Of a stretch of DNA of 64,000 nucleotides, positions 1 to 13,300 are shown piece by piece. Both the position numbers and the translations under genes were made by a program. This DNA is from Acridotheres tristis. Taxonomy: Eukaryota; Chordata; Aves; Passeriformes; Sturnidae. The DNA lies in NCBI GenBank assembly GCA_037013685.1, contig CM072894.1, positions 5,396,841 through 5,460,840 of the forward strand, written 5' to 3'. The notes under the pieces were generated by a model. That model saw only the letters and a list, made by a program, of their open reading frames with translations. It did no database searches and was not told the origin of the DNA. The number at the start of each line of letters is the position of its first letter. Position 1 is the stretch's first letter.

Positions 1-3000
1 AAAAAGTGCAGTGTTCAGTGTGGAATGTTTGCCACTTGTGGTTTTGGTAACATAGATCGCATTGATTGTTAATACAAATATTGAAAACCAAATTTGCCCA
101 AGTCCAGTATGTTTTGCCTGTGATGGTAATGGCTGAGTGATGTCTCTCTGCCCTTTTCTTGATGCACAATCCCTTAGTCCTGCTTTGCCTCTCCTCTCTG
201 GTTTAGGAGTGGAGTGGTACAGTGGCTTTGGGCATCTGATGGCCAGCCAGGGTGTGTTCACCTCACTGTTCTAGCTGTGATGATTGTGAATTAATTTTAT
301 CTTCATCCATGCTGATGAGTTTATTGCCTGAGCATTTATCATTGTCTAGAGAATAACTAATTGCTGGTTGGGAGCAGGGTGGTTTTCCTGTTGGTACGGG
401 CATGACCCTGAATTGAAATGTTTTTTTTTTATGTGTTCTGATGTAAAACTCTTTGACGAGTAACTCAAAACCCAGAACAACAAAACTGAGTGTGTACCAG
501 TTTCCTCCTCCACGAGGATCTGGCATAAACTGCTTTACTAACCTTCAAAGAGATATGTAAATGCAACTGTGCCCTTCACTATTAACAAGAAAGTGAGAAG
601 ATTCACACGTTTAAATATGGTTTTTAGAGTCTGAATGAGTAATTCATAATAGCAGACAGCTTGCCATGTGTAAGGAGTTGAGTCATTGTTATCCCTTTCT
701 GTTCACAGATTGTCTGTAAGCTGAGTTCTGGGAGGGCAGTGAGGGATGAGTGGCTTCCAGTTCATGTTGGGAATGTGTGTGTGTGCACTGGTCTGTGCAA
801 ACTGAAACTGCTCCCCGCCTTGGTCTGCCATGTCCAGAGAAGTTATCCTTTTATAACAGGGCCAGGCTGTGTTACAAACAAAATAAGCTCTGCTGAGGCT
901 CAAGTGTTTATGAGGACCACGTGAATCTGCTGTCATCAAATTTGTCTCTTCCCCTTTCAAGGTGAAGCTCAAGACCCCTCTTCCAAAGGGTGTCAGTGCT
1001 GCACTTGACAAATTCACTACGTAATGTGGTCCTAACCTTGAGCTAAGCCTCACAAAGGGCATGTCGACATGTTGGAGTAGCTCAGTGGTCTCTAATAATG
1101 ACTTCTTCTATTAATTCAGATATTTTTCCTAAATAGTATTCTCCTCTTTAAAGCTCCTGATACGTCTGCATTAATCTGCTAATATTCAGAAGACATGAAC
1201 ACATTTTCCTTAAGATATTCTGAACGCTGGTGAACATTGAACAGTATTTTTTGGAGCAGACTGCTGCTGTGAATAACTTTCTACTAAGTGACAGTGGGTG
1301 GAAACACTTTATGAGAGGTTAAATATTAATGGTTAATTTTGATGTGTCAATCTCTCCTGGTTTTATTTGTGTTTTCCTGCCTTTTGGATGCAAAAATTGT
1401 CTGACCTCTGAGTTTCCTCCCTCCCTTACTTGAAAGCAAAACCCAAGCTAATGATGAAATAATTGGAACAAGACTGCTCTTGCTGTTTTCTGTTGACCTG
1501 AAAGAAAGCTTTCCATCAGTATGCTGAAACAGTTAAATTCCTGCAGTTTCAAAAGGGGTTTTTTTTTGAGATATTTTGACATTTTCAGATTGACGTTTCT
1601 AGTTGTACTGTGTGAGAGCTTTCTTCAGAAGGGATGTGCAGTGTTTCATTTAGCATTTGTTGTAAAAGAATTTGGGGATATTTTTAGAGGAGAAAATTAT
1701 CAAAGGCCTAGAAAATTTTGAACAAGGCTTGAAAAGAATGCATGTAGCAGATATAGTTTGAAATAAGAAATAGACCTACTTCAACATTTTTGTGTCTAAT
1801 TTTTATTAAACCCCTTGAATGTGATAATAACTATTATCTATGGATCAGGTGTTTTCTGTTACCTCTAGGATTTTGGATTGTACTTAAGCTTAAAAGGGTG
1901 TATGAAGATGGATTTAAAATTTTGCTTTGGTAGTCATGGGGTGTTTGTCCTCTCATACTTTATGGAGAAAGAAAAAACTCGTTGAATAAACTAATTTTAA
2001 TAAGGCAATGATGACTGACATTGTTCATATAATTACTGTGCATTTTTACTGTATTTACATTGATAACAGACTTGAGATGTAATTGTAGAAGACAACTTAT
2101 TTACAAGTTTTTTAAACTGGCAATAAGAATGGATAAAATCAGTGTTTCCAGTTTTTCAGCTTCCTTCAGGATAGATCCTTCTTTCAAATTAATTTTCACT
2201 TTTAAATTCATTTCTTCTCCCACTCTATCCCTCTCTGCAAACCAAAACCTCATTCATTTACTTAAAATTATTCAGAGGATTCCTGTTGATTTTGAACAGA
2301 TCAAAGCAGTCATTTTGGCCTTCTGTGCAGCTTGTTTCTCATCTGAGCATCCTTTCACCCTGGTGGACCTTTTCATTCCAAACTACTTTATTGCTCCCAT
2401 CACTGTTCAATGGGGTTTGGGCTTAAAAATCACTTGCCTGTGAAGATTCCATGAAAGCAGAGATTTGCAGCAAACTTGGAACCATCACCTGTCTTGACCT
2501 TTTTTGTGTGGCCACTATCTTGTGGGTTGTTTTTTTTTTTTTTTGCTCACTGCCTCCCTTTTATCTAATACGAAGTTATTTGGAGTGCCTGTTTTCTCTC
2601 GTGCCCTGATGTCCTTGCTCCTTACAGACACCCTTTTGATTCAGAGTGGCCATTTCTCCCTCCATCCCCATCCTTTTTGTCACATGCCTGCTCTGGTGTG
2701 TGGTTTATGAAGCCTGTCCACCAGTCTTAATTACTGGCACTTCCTGGCCTTTGAGTGGTGTCCTGCAGGATTTATTTTGTGTGTGTGTGTGGCAGTGGTG
2801 ACACAGGATTGACCCGACAGCAGCAAGGACCAATAAAGGCTGTCACGCCTCAACTGCAGTGTGTGTTTGCAACATTACACACACTCTGGAAAAGAATTTC
2901 CTCTTTAAAACAGATTGCTTTTAAAATAGTGGTGAATAAGGAGGAAAAGTATAAGGAGAGCTTTCAAAACAGCTGGAGGACTGGTCAAGGAATTGAAGCA

Positions 3001-6000
3001 AGGAAGAGATTTTTCTGTGTTGAGGGAATTGCAGTGGCACAGATGTGATGTGACAAGTGGCTGTGAATCCTCGGTGCATGGATGGACAGGAAAGCCTGGC
3101 CTGAAAGACATCAGGAGTGATAACCAAGGCTCAGCCAGACACTGGATGGGAGGGCAAGACTTGGCAGTGACACACAGCTGATGGGTTTGGGAGACAGGAA
3201 GCAGAGAACTGCCTTGCATGACTAGGAAGAAGAGCTGCCTTGAGTGGGGAGGTCAGGATTTCCGTTTTTGCCTTGTTGAGCTGAGGCTGAAATATCAGCA
3301 GCCATAAGGAGATGCCAGAATAGAAAGCTCAGGGATGAATCATTCACTGGGAAACGATGGTTGCGTTTGTATTTCCAGAGAACACAAGCCAGAGGCATCT
3401 TGCTGAGGGAGGTGAGAGCTGGAACACATGGAAATTCCTGTAGCATTCCTGGAATCCCAGTTCCCCCTCAGGAAGGGAAAAATGGTAGGCTGTCTGATAT
3501 TGAATAAGGAGGATTAAGCCCACAAATAATTAAGGGTATTATGATGATTTATCTGGTTCTTTTAGAGAATTCAACTCCTCAGATTATTTCTACTTTTCTG
3601 GTTTCTGCAAGTACACTCCTGTGTAGAGTATATTTCTAAGAACTATTATTATTTATTATTTCTAAGAACTATTTTAAAATGTGCCCCATAAGCGAGTATC
3701 TATTTTCCTTTTAAAGCCTTGAGAGAACTTCTGTTCTAGTAGTGTTGCCATTACTCAGAAATCAAACTGAATGTATTCATGGTGCTGTAATTTTTCAGAG
3801 CCAGTTGCTGTAATTCAGGTATTTTAATTTATGGCCTTTATTTCCTCCTCTTTACTTGAAGACAAGCTGAAAAGCTTGATATTGCCAGTTGGTATCTCGA
3901 CACTGATGGAACAGGGGTTGTATAAGGCAGTAGACAATGTGCAGATTGATGGTTTCTATATCATATTGAAGGAGGATAAATGGGAGAAGGGAATTTTTAT
4001 TAAATAAACAGCTAGAAACTTTATTACTTTGAAATTACCTGGTTTCTTCAGGAGTTGCTTTCTGCTGCTTTGAAGCATGAACTAAGTACAACAATAATAC
4101 AGATGCTTCCTGGCCCTGGCACATGGAGGAACATTGGGTTCAGCCCTACAGGCAGCTTCTGATCTGATTCAGCTTGCCAGTCTGAAATAATTACTGGGGC
4201 CCACAGGTGCACTTCTGTTCCTGGGCAAATTGCCTTTGCAAGGTAAAAGATGAGGATTTCCAATGCTGCTGTTGTATTTTGTTCTTGGTGGTGGTATTTG
4301 CATACTGCTCCTAGGATGTCTGGTGGAGAAAGCTCTCATGCAGAATGGATCTTGCTTCTCTTGCTTCTCATAGATCATTTATTGCTGTGCTGGATATACA
4401 CACCCTGATTTGTACTGGTTTCTTAACTACTCAGTGCTGTGTGTCTCATAGCTCACTCCTGCAAAGACTCTTTTGACAGCCTCTGTATGCCAAGAATTGT
4501 GAATTTAATCTATAGATTTCAGATCTCTCAACAGATCTTATAGCTCAACTTCTCAACTCACAGGTTAAACCCTGGCAGAGGGATATGGATGCCAGACTGC
4601 TCCCTGACACCCAGGGCATGAGTAGAAGGGATATTTTCCATATTTTCTCATTAGATTTATTCTTTCACATGTATATCACGCACAGTTGGATCTTGCTGTG
4701 CTTGAAAATGAATCTTGTAAAAAACAGATTCAGGTTCAAAGAATGAAGTAGGAAACAAAGTAATTACGACTTTATTTTTTTGATGTGTTAGCTTAAAATA
4801 TTTGTACTGATATTCTCACTGGGCTGAAGCTTTCTATGCTATAGTTTTGGGAACAGGAAGGTTTTTGAACCCTGGTTCACTCTGTGTATCTCTCAGCTTG
4901 TGACAAGATGGTATTTTTAGGAAATTTGTTGTTTTCTTTATTGAGGCATGTGTGTGTATGATCACAATCAGTGCGTGTGCATAGCATTGCCTGAGCCAGA
5001 CTCCTTGTTCCACCGCTGTGTTTGGTGCTTTTGTGTTTTGTCTGTGTGATAAGCTGGCACGCTTGAAATTGCTTTTCACCTGCAATTTAGGGCTGTGCTG
5101 AGGATGGAAATAACTTCTGGTGCATACAACAACTCCCCTTTCTCAGCTCTGTGAGCAGTGTGTGATGCAGGGCTGGAAATCCTTCTGAGCAGAGCACTGC
5201 TGTGAGGTGAATAAAGGGCAATTTTCAATAAATTCCTGGTGCATTGTTTCAGGCCACGGCCTGTGTTGAATCGTTTGTGCAGCAGTATTTGGAATCCATT
5301 GTGAGTACACAAAAGGGAAATGGTCCCTCTTTTCAGTCTGATGTGGTGATCAGCTGGAGACATAAAGCAGTCCTGCTAGACTTTCATTACTATTAAAACG
5401 AGTGTAAGTTCATGTGATTAACTATCGCTTATTGGGTCCAACTAAAATTCAGCATTTTCATTTATCATCCTTTCAAGGAGCAAAATGACTCACTCTGAGT
5501 TTTAGGCAGACGAGCTTGCAACATTTAAAATAAGGTTTGTCCTAATTAGTTTGTGCTTTTCACACTCTTGTGAAATTACTCTAAAGTATCTTCAGAGACA
5601 CTGTATATGGGAAGTACCTTCAGCTCTGAAGGGCAGAAGTCTCCGTTTAGGGAAAGTGACTAATTTTTCTAATAACCATATGTGTCTACTTTATCTCTTC
5701 AATCCAGATATATTCATCAGCAGCCTCTTCAATGTATAAAATATTTATCTACTGCGGAGAACTTTAGTCAAGCTCGCATGTTTTCTCCAGGGAAACAATA
5801 TTAAAACAGTCTGTTATATGTTAAAAGCCTTTTTGTGGTGTCTGTTGGAAATAGCTCAGTTGATGAGTTGTTGCCATTAGGCAATATGTCAAAATATTAG
5901 CTCAAAACTATTTTGTTAATAGCTACCCTAAAAGTGATAATTTTTACTGTGGAAAGGATAGATCAAAGTAGAAATGAATTGGCTGATGATTATCATATTG

Positions 6001-6540
6001 AAAAAATATACCTCCATCCTTAAATTTCTTCTAAAATAATACATTAATTAAAAAGTTATGTCTGTACAGCATAAGTCAGTGCCATCCCATTACTTCTAAA
6101 AAGGGAAAGGGGACCCTTCTATTTATATAATACTGCACAAATACAAATGTTTACCTAAGCAACTTGACTTTAATAGGTAACTGAAGGCTGGGTGCTACTT
6201 CCATGGTTTTAATCAGCAATTTGAGGAATTGCAAACAAAAACAAAATCTTGTTTCAGAAAGTAATGTGTCCTTATTAGCTTAACCAGCAAAATATCATAC
6301 ATGGATTTTTTTTCCCTCATTCTGCTGCATGTGTACCTTCCCAATCTTGCCTTACCTACGTGGCTTCAAAGGCAAACTACAGAAATGATATTTCAGCAGT
6401 TCTTATGAGCATCATTTAACTCTCAGACTTGAATTAGTGGCTCAGATACTTGGTGTCTGTCATAGCAGACAAAACCAATAACAAAGCTACAACTGAAATG
6501 TGTCCAATTAGCTGAAAACTCAGTTTAACGAGAAAATTAA
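1..6540. other. Non-coding unique AT-rich DNA, no gene seen
   Basis: Open frames here are short (at most about 130 codons), on both strands, and none shows a recognisable domain. A T-run of 15 sits at 2530-2544 and a short GT run at 2779-2790. A small direct repeat lies at 3631-3673. I see no CpG island, no LTR ends and no CR1 match. The stretch reads as ordinary bird intergenic or intronic sequence. An ancient decayed repeat could be present below my detection. Confidence 0.6.
3631..3673. repeat. Short direct repeat around an ATT-rich spacer
   Basis: The 17-bp word TATTTCTAAGAACTATT occurs exactly at 3631-3647 and again at 3657-3673, a spacing of 26 bp. The 9 bp between the copies are ATT-rich. 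This looks like replication slippage or a small segmental duplication, with no sign of function. Confidence 0.8.
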
Positions 6541-6633
6541 AAGAAACCCTCCAAAAACCTACCACAAACCAAGCAAAAGAAAAAAAACAAAAGGAAAAAA
6601 AATGCCAACCAAAACACCAACACCCGAAAAAAA
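6541..6633. repeat. A/C-rich low-complexity tract
   Basis: The plus strand is almost only A and C, with words such as CCAAAAC and CAAACCAAG, so the minus strand is T/G-rich. It opens shadow reading frames on the minus strand rich in F, W, G and V that should not be read as proteins. Two similar tracts lie at 6890-7053 and 27174-27336. Confidence 0.85.
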
Positions 6634-6889
6634 TTATTTCAATTTTCAAACTATTACTGTGTTGGAAGTGCTCTTTATTTTTGCTAAGGCATTCAACAAG
6701 AATTTGAATTGGACAGCTGTAGCCATGGAGGAAATATTTAGTAGTTGAGGAGTTCAAAGGGTCAAATTGAGCTAAGAAAGCCCTCCTGAAGGGGCTACTG
6801 AAGTCAGGGGTGAGTTCAGATAGGAAAAGGAAAACTAGTTAATAATTTAAGCAAAAGCCAAAGAAATATCCCCCGTTCAAAACCAAAAG

Positions 6890-7053
6890 ATATTGCCCTC
6901 TCCAAAACCAATCCAAACAAAAAAACCCCCAAGAAAACAAACCAACAACCCACGACCCCCCCCCCCAAACAAACAAAAAGCAATCAAAAAAAATAGAAAC
7001 CTAAACAAAAGATCCCAAAACCTGAAATCCAACCAAGCCAAGAGAAGCCAAGC
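6890..7053. repeat. A/C-rich low-complexity tract with an 11-bp C-run
   Basis: The plus strand is nearly free of T and G, built of CCAAAC- and AACAAACC-like words, and includes a C-run at 6956-6966. Overlapping frames on both strands are composition artefacts. T/G-rich tracts of this type on one strand are common in bird genomes. Whether they derive from retroposon tails or from slippage cannot be told here. Confidence 0.85.
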
Positions 7054-9977
7054 ATGTGAATGCAAGGTTGGGGATAAAAAGTTAAGAAACCCTTAGGCAG
7101 TGCTGTCCAGCTAAATCCAATATCTCTGGGACAGAATAGTTAGAAGCCAAAGATTAAGTGGCAACAAAGCACGAGCTAAATAAGTGACTGTACTTATTAG
7201 AGAATACCACGTGCTCCCTTAATTGCTCCAGCAAGTCAGATTAGCAGAAATGAATGTGGCAGTGAGTACAAGATGGGTGTGTGGAGCACATTGAGCTCTG
7301 GAGGTTTTGTTGTTCCTTCCTAAGACCAGAGCTGAACTACCAAAATATTTATTGTTTCCAGATAATTCAATAATCTGTTTTACTTTGGTTTGTATTTGAG
7401 TTTTTTGCTATATTTTTCTATCAGACAGGTAACAAGATTTTTTTGACAGTGATTTTATGGTACAAACATAAAGGTCATTTCAGTACTAAGAGATTTTCTC
7501 AATGCATTTTCAATTTGCTGTCAGTCCTTACGTTGAGCAGATTGTACAGGTAAAATATTATTAGTCCTTAAATTAAATTGTAGTGGGAAGTGTTAAATGA
7601 TGTTTTTTCATGAAGCTTCTGTAATAAATGCTAATACTGAATGAAGTATAGCTTGGGTGATATAAACCATACCCTGGTTAGATATTGGTACTTTTCTTAT
7701 CTATTTGATTAAGGTTGCTGAAGTAGGAGTCATCCATAATAGACTTTTCCCAAATCATCCTCTCCCATTTACCACCTCGGTGCCAATATTCCATCACATG
7801 ACTCTCTTGTGCTGTTATCGTAGAAACTATTCTCAATATTGGTTTGCAGTTACCACTTAAAATTCAGCTCTTAAAAACACAATCACAGTGTCATTGTTTA
7901 AAGGCAGTGAAACAGCAGAGCAACCGATTCTCAGCAAATGAGGTTCTTTGAACTAAAGAACACAATTTGTTAAAATGCAACTAGGGAAAGCAAAGACTAA
8001 AGCCAAGAGGGTCTGAAGGAACAGCTTTTTTGATTGTTAATAATGAAGTAAAAATCCTCACAACCTTTGCGAACATTTTTGTGGTCATCCCATGTGTTGC
8101 CTTGCTTCTTAAAAGTAGGTAACCCTTTTAATATGAGTAATTGTATCTTAAATTCCAGATTATATGTTTTTCCTAAAAAAAAAAAAAAAAGTGTGTGTTT
8201 TGGGTTTTTTTTTTCTTTTTGTTTTTGTTTGTTTTTCTTTTAAGTGCTATGCAAAGAATTCTTTTCAACGCAAATGGGTTAGGTTGTAATCTTGAAGATA
8301 TTATTCAGTTTTAAACTTCTTTGGTCATCGTTGCTTGAAGATATTTGAGTTTGCAAAATTCAGAACTGTGTTGAGAGAAGTGACTGCAGAGGCTACACAG
8401 AGACAGTCGTTGGTCCTTTGCATAATGAGAGCCTGTTTTATTTTCCCTGTGCATAGCTGTTGAATGATTATTCACAGCAGATCATTTATTTAATAGTGGC
8501 CATGGGCTTGCTTCTGTGGGGTCTTCCTGTAGTGATAAGGTAAAAAAGGATGTGTTTTTATGCCGTGTGAAAACGCCCCTCTCCAGATCCTATTTTGAGC
8601 GATGCCATCAAAAGTATGAACCCAACCCCTTATTGAGTGTTTGACCAGTGCTGGGGTAAAACTGAGGCAGCAGCTGTGCTGACACTGAGTTTTCTGCTCC
8701 CTCAGAGCTTGGCTGGGAGCCCCATTTGTAGGTTAACAGTGGGGTTTCTCCTGGGATGGGAACTCCTTCCCTGTGTCACAGGAAGCATTGCCTTGCTTGT
8801 GTTGCGAGCTCAGCAGCTGTTCCCGAAGAAGGAGACGCTTCACTTACAGCTACTTCAGCCTTTTCACAGAGGAGAGGGAAGTAATCGCTCCTTAATGCTC
8901 TGATGACCGAGCCATCACTTGGAAGTGGTGTCTTGCATTATCTCAGCTTGCACATCCAATACTCAGACAGATTTTACAGGGCTGGAAGCTGCTCTTCACA
9001 GACCACCAGGGAGGAAAGTGCCACAAGCCTGGTCATTACCACATAAGAGGAGTTTGATTTTTCTGACAATATCTATTCTTCAAGAACCACTTTGTAAAAA
9101 GAAAAAAAAAGATGTTCCCAGCCAGCCAACAGGTCAGGTTCCCAGTGAAAACTAGCTCTTCCTTTTGAATATCCTGTGTTCTTTAACTTGCCTGATTGAT
9201 CTAGTCACACAATGAGAAAAATTGTCTGAGAACAGTGAAAAATATTATTCTTGGCAGCATATTTTTTTAAGATAGGAGTAATATTAATAGTCACTTGCTG
9301 CAGCTGACACTTCCAAATCTGATGTCATTCATTCTCTTGCCCTTATTCTAGGAATTCTATGCATATTTTCTAAGTGTATTTAATAATGAATATTTTTGTG
9401 TTCTATCTGGTTGCTTATGTAATAGGTGCACGTGTCTTGGTAAGTTATAATCAGCTGTGAGGAGTTAGACTGATACTTGACCCAATTTTCTTCTCTGTTT
9501 GTATTTGAAGTTTAATTTTATCTGTCTTGTTTTTTCTTGTAGCAATTTCAGTGTTAAATCTCACAAGGGGATCAACAGTGAATTTGCCTCCGGCAGTCAG
9601 AACCAACAACAGAATCTCTTTAATATTTAGAGACGGAAGTGATTTCAGCTTTAGTGTTGAAGGTCTGTCAGCCATGAGCAGATTAGTCCTCCAGAAGATG
9701 TCTGTGGTTAATATCTGGAGTGCTGTGATGCTTGGGCACATGCAGGCTTATCTGTGGGCTGTGCTGGAGCAGTGCTGTCATCTGGTTTGTGTCCTACCAA
9801 AACAAATTGTCCCATGAGGTTCTTGGTCGAAGTTTAAGCAAGGAGATGTTAGTCTAGAAATGAAGGCTGAGCTCTGTGCTTGCCCGTGGCTCAAATTGTT
9901 CTCTCATAGCTGAGAATGCATCACATGGCTTCTGACATTAGTGCTGCTCTTACCTATGTGCTCCTGTAATCAGTGAC
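7054..9977. other. Non-coding stretch between A/C tract and LTR 1
   Basis: No gene is recognised. It contains the A16 / T-G-rich low-complexity patch at 8175-8242. An open frame at 9527-9817 follows a pyrimidine-rich TAG, but it matches no known protein and has no clear donor. Confidence 0.55.
8175..8242. repeat. A16 run followed by T/G-rich low complexity
   Basis: An uninterrupted A-run occupies 8175-8190. GT repeats and T-rich sequence with scattered G follow to about 8242. It is a simple-sequence patch that could be length-polymorphic. No poly(A) signal or target duplication marks it as a retroposon tail. Confidence 0.85.
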
Positions 9978-10395
9978 TGTTGTAATAGAGCAGACAGGAT
10001 GCAGTTTATTCATGCAGGAGAAGCCAATTCTTTATTCACATAACTCATTTTTATATAGTTTTTATAGACTTCATGGTCAGCTCTAATTGGCTAGCAGTTT
10101 TCTTGCCATTCCTTCATTGGTTAGAATGTGTTTTTTGTGTGTACGTGCTAAGACTCTCTATTCTTAATTTGTTTACTTATCTTTATCACTGATTCTCATG
10201 GGATAGATTTTTATTGTTTATGCAGGTGTAAACTTATTTTTCTTACTAGAATAGGTTGTTGTGCTAACTGCTTCTCATTCCTTTGAGTCTTTCTTATGGG
10301 AACTTACCAGCTACTGCTAGCTTAGCTGGAGTAGCAGGACCTAAACCATATTTTATAAGGCTTTTCTTTTATAAAACCTCTACCTGTCTGCAACA
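9978..10395 (-). mobile_element. Solo LTR of an endogenous retrovirus, class II (ERVK-like), 418 bp
   Basis: The element starts TGTTG and ends CAACA, a perfect 5-bp inverted terminal repeat with the TG...CA ends of retroviral LTRs. It is flanked by the identical 6-bp target duplication AGTGAC at 9972-9977 and 10396-10401. A 6-bp duplication is typical of alpha/betaretrovirus-like (class II) elements. On the minus strand a TATA-like box lies at about 10059-10066, followed by AATAAA signals at 10031-10036 and 10005-10010. That order fits U3-R-U5 read right to left with a very short R. No internal retroviral sequence adjoins either side, so this is the scar of LTR-LTR recombination. The family name is not assigned. 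Identification rests on structure, not on a database match. Confidence 0.82.
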
Positions 10396-13300
10396 AGTGA
10401 CCTGCTGTAAAACTGACCCTTAGAAAAGGAGAAGAAAGAAAAGAACCAGAGCACCTTGCTGTTTGGAGAGAGATAGAATGCTCTGGGACTGAGTGTGAAA
10501 AGGGTGGAAAAGAAAAAGTTCAAATTTCTGAGAGTAGGGGGACAAAGAAAGAAAACTCCAGGAGAAAAATCCCCACAAACCCCACCATCTTCTCTGACGT
10601 TTTTTAATGCTTAACAAAAGGTCAGAGAAATTTCCACACCAGAATGTATCCTCTTGGGGGTTTTCTTGGAGAAAGCCATTCAGATGATTTTCTCATAAAT
10701 TTAATATTCAGAGTTGGGGTTGTCTTCCCCTTGATGAATAATCTCTACAGGGAAATGTGATCTGAAACTGTTAATGAGTTTAGGTCAAACTCAAACAGGA
10801 AATAAAGTTTTAAAGGTAGAATTATAAATGTATGTGGGTGCCTTAAGTAGGCCAAGTTTTAAAGCACTCATCTAATATTTGGGGAAGCAACAATCAGTTC
10901 CTTTTTGTTTTACTTTGCAACTGTTTCATAATGCAACTTGACAGGGTGGCACAGCATCATCCTGGTGTTTCTTGGGTTTTTTTCCTGAGCATCTTCTATG
11001 CACGAGGGGATGTGCAAAGCTTGAAAGAATGTGATGGATTAATTTACAGAGCCTCAAAGTCAAATGACATACCACAGCTGATCTGAGTCTCAGAGAAGCT
11101 GAACGCAGCAGTCAGGCTTTCTGTGATAGGTTTGGGTGATTGCCTCTTCAGCAGAACAAAACCAAGGTGGATGTGAAACTTGCATTCCTTAACACATTTC
11201 AATCAGAGTTGTACTTCATACTGGGCTTGAGCTTCCAGCTTTCTTTATCCAAATGAATTTTGCTATTGAAGAGTATTTTTGCTTTGAAATATTTCACCAC
11301 TTTCCCATATTCCAGTGATAAATCAAGAGACCTGCTTACTGTAGGAAAGGATTAGGTAAAACTGGCTCCATGCAGCTTTCCATTGCAACCAACACTGGGG
11401 AAATGTCACAAGAGAACATTTGTAGGCACAACCATTGGCAGGCCTTTCCAGTCAATTCCTTCAAAGTTTTGTAATCCAGCATGGTTTTAGTGAAGCTCTG
11501 GGTTTGAACCAAAACCAGGTGATGATGCAACAGATTCACCAGTAACCTTCCTCTCTCAGTATAGTCAGTCCTAAGGGAAATATTCAGGCAGTTGCTTTGG
11601 ACCCTTGATCTACTCTGTTGGCAAAATTCTGCCACATAAACAGTTATGCCTAACATAATGTTCACATTTGCACATTCAGTTAATCTTTCTGGAACAGAAG
11701 TGTGAAAAGAGTAGGAAAAAATTAAGTCTGGGAGCCAGCAGTTCTGGCCCTTCTGTTCTTTATATGAAAAGAATGTAGCAAAGATTTCCATATTTTGGCT
11801 TGCAGTCTTAATTTTTTTGAAATTACTTTCTCGAGTTGTTCTTGGAAGAAATTAATATTTATCCTTAAATGCATATTTTATTTTCACAGTAACAGTAGAA
11901 CAACAATTTGTTATTTAAAAGAATACTGAAAATCAATTTTACTTTATTAAATGACTAGTAAGTGGAAGCCCCAACTTTATCAGTGTTTCCAGGCACAAAA
12001 AAAAGCTGCATTTGCTCACTCTGAATACACTCATGCAAACCAATCAGACTTTTAAAAACACATTATGGGTTGAAAATGAATTGCCACAGAGTCTTTGAAC
12101 TAATGGATATTAAGACATTAATTGTGTGTGTTGTTTATAATTTAAGAATATTTCTAGGGATCTGTGTACTTAGTGTTTGAAGCAATGCAATATCCAGTCT
12201 TCAATGGAAAGTGTTAATAAAGAGCACTGTCTTTGCTCACTTAGTAGTAGTTTAATAAAGAAAGACACAGATGAAGAGTGAGGTAGCTTGGGAAATGGGC
12301 CATTAACTGCCCTAAAGTGCCAGTAATGTAAGGAGACGTATTAATAATGACAATGGCAATGTCATTGATGATGAAAAATACAACTTCTGCACTTCATACA
12401 AGTTCTATTTTTTTTCCCCAGGAATTGCTGTTAATTGCCCTTTCCTTGGTTTCCATTTGCAGCTTTTGTTTCTCATTCTCTTTTCTGACTGTGCTACTTG
12501 ATTGGAAACTAACACAAAGTAAACCTAAAATAGAATAAATACATCAACAACTGTGGTGAATCATCTGGTGTGTACTGCAAGCATATTGTCCACAGGTGTA
12601 ATATTAAACTTGTTAATAAAAGGCTTTCCTGATGCATAAAAAAAATTAATGGTTTACAGATATAACCCTCACGAGTTCTGTCAGCTAATATTTAGAGGGA
12701 ATATAAATTGCTGCACGACTGCAACTTCACAGCAGTATGTTCTTTAGATGGATACCTGAAAAACCTATGATTTTGCTGATGGAAGGGGATGGCACAAAGT
12801 CAAAATCCACACTTAAATGTGAATTCTGCCCACAGAAATGTTCTCTAAATTCATAGATTAAACCCTTGCTCCTTGCATTAGGTATCCACATATCACCTGT
12901 TTATAATGCAAGGTTTAGGTGACATGTTGCCTTCCCATGAAGGGAATTGCAGTAGCAAAATAAGAATTAATGGAAAAATACAATTACAAACTAAATGGCT
13001 GTTTGCTCTATTTATTACTGTGTTCAACGTTAATGCTCAGCTTCCATAAATATCCAGTTGTTTATATATTAGCATTTCATTAGTGAGAAATGAATCTCTA
13101 CTTATAGGAAACTGTTGTGAAGAATATTATGGCTGTGCTTTTTGAAGTGCTTCCAGAATCCACTCCAAAGTGTCTCTTGCTGAGCTCCAGATGAGGAGGG
13201 CTGAGCATGTGCAGGATGCTGTGCAGCAGTGCTCAGGAGGGAGCAATGCCAAAAGTGGGGTATCTTAAACTGCAACTTGGCTGGCTAAAGATCTGTAGTA

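Noticed and set aside
9527..9817. 97-codon frame preceded by a pyrimidine-rich TAG
   Set aside because: It resembled a terminal exon, but no protein family is recognised, the minus strand is equally open, and no poly(A) context is convincing.
11336..11791. 151-codon open frame, minus strand
   Set aside because: No recognisable domain, signal peptide or family, no splice or promoter context; consistent with chance.
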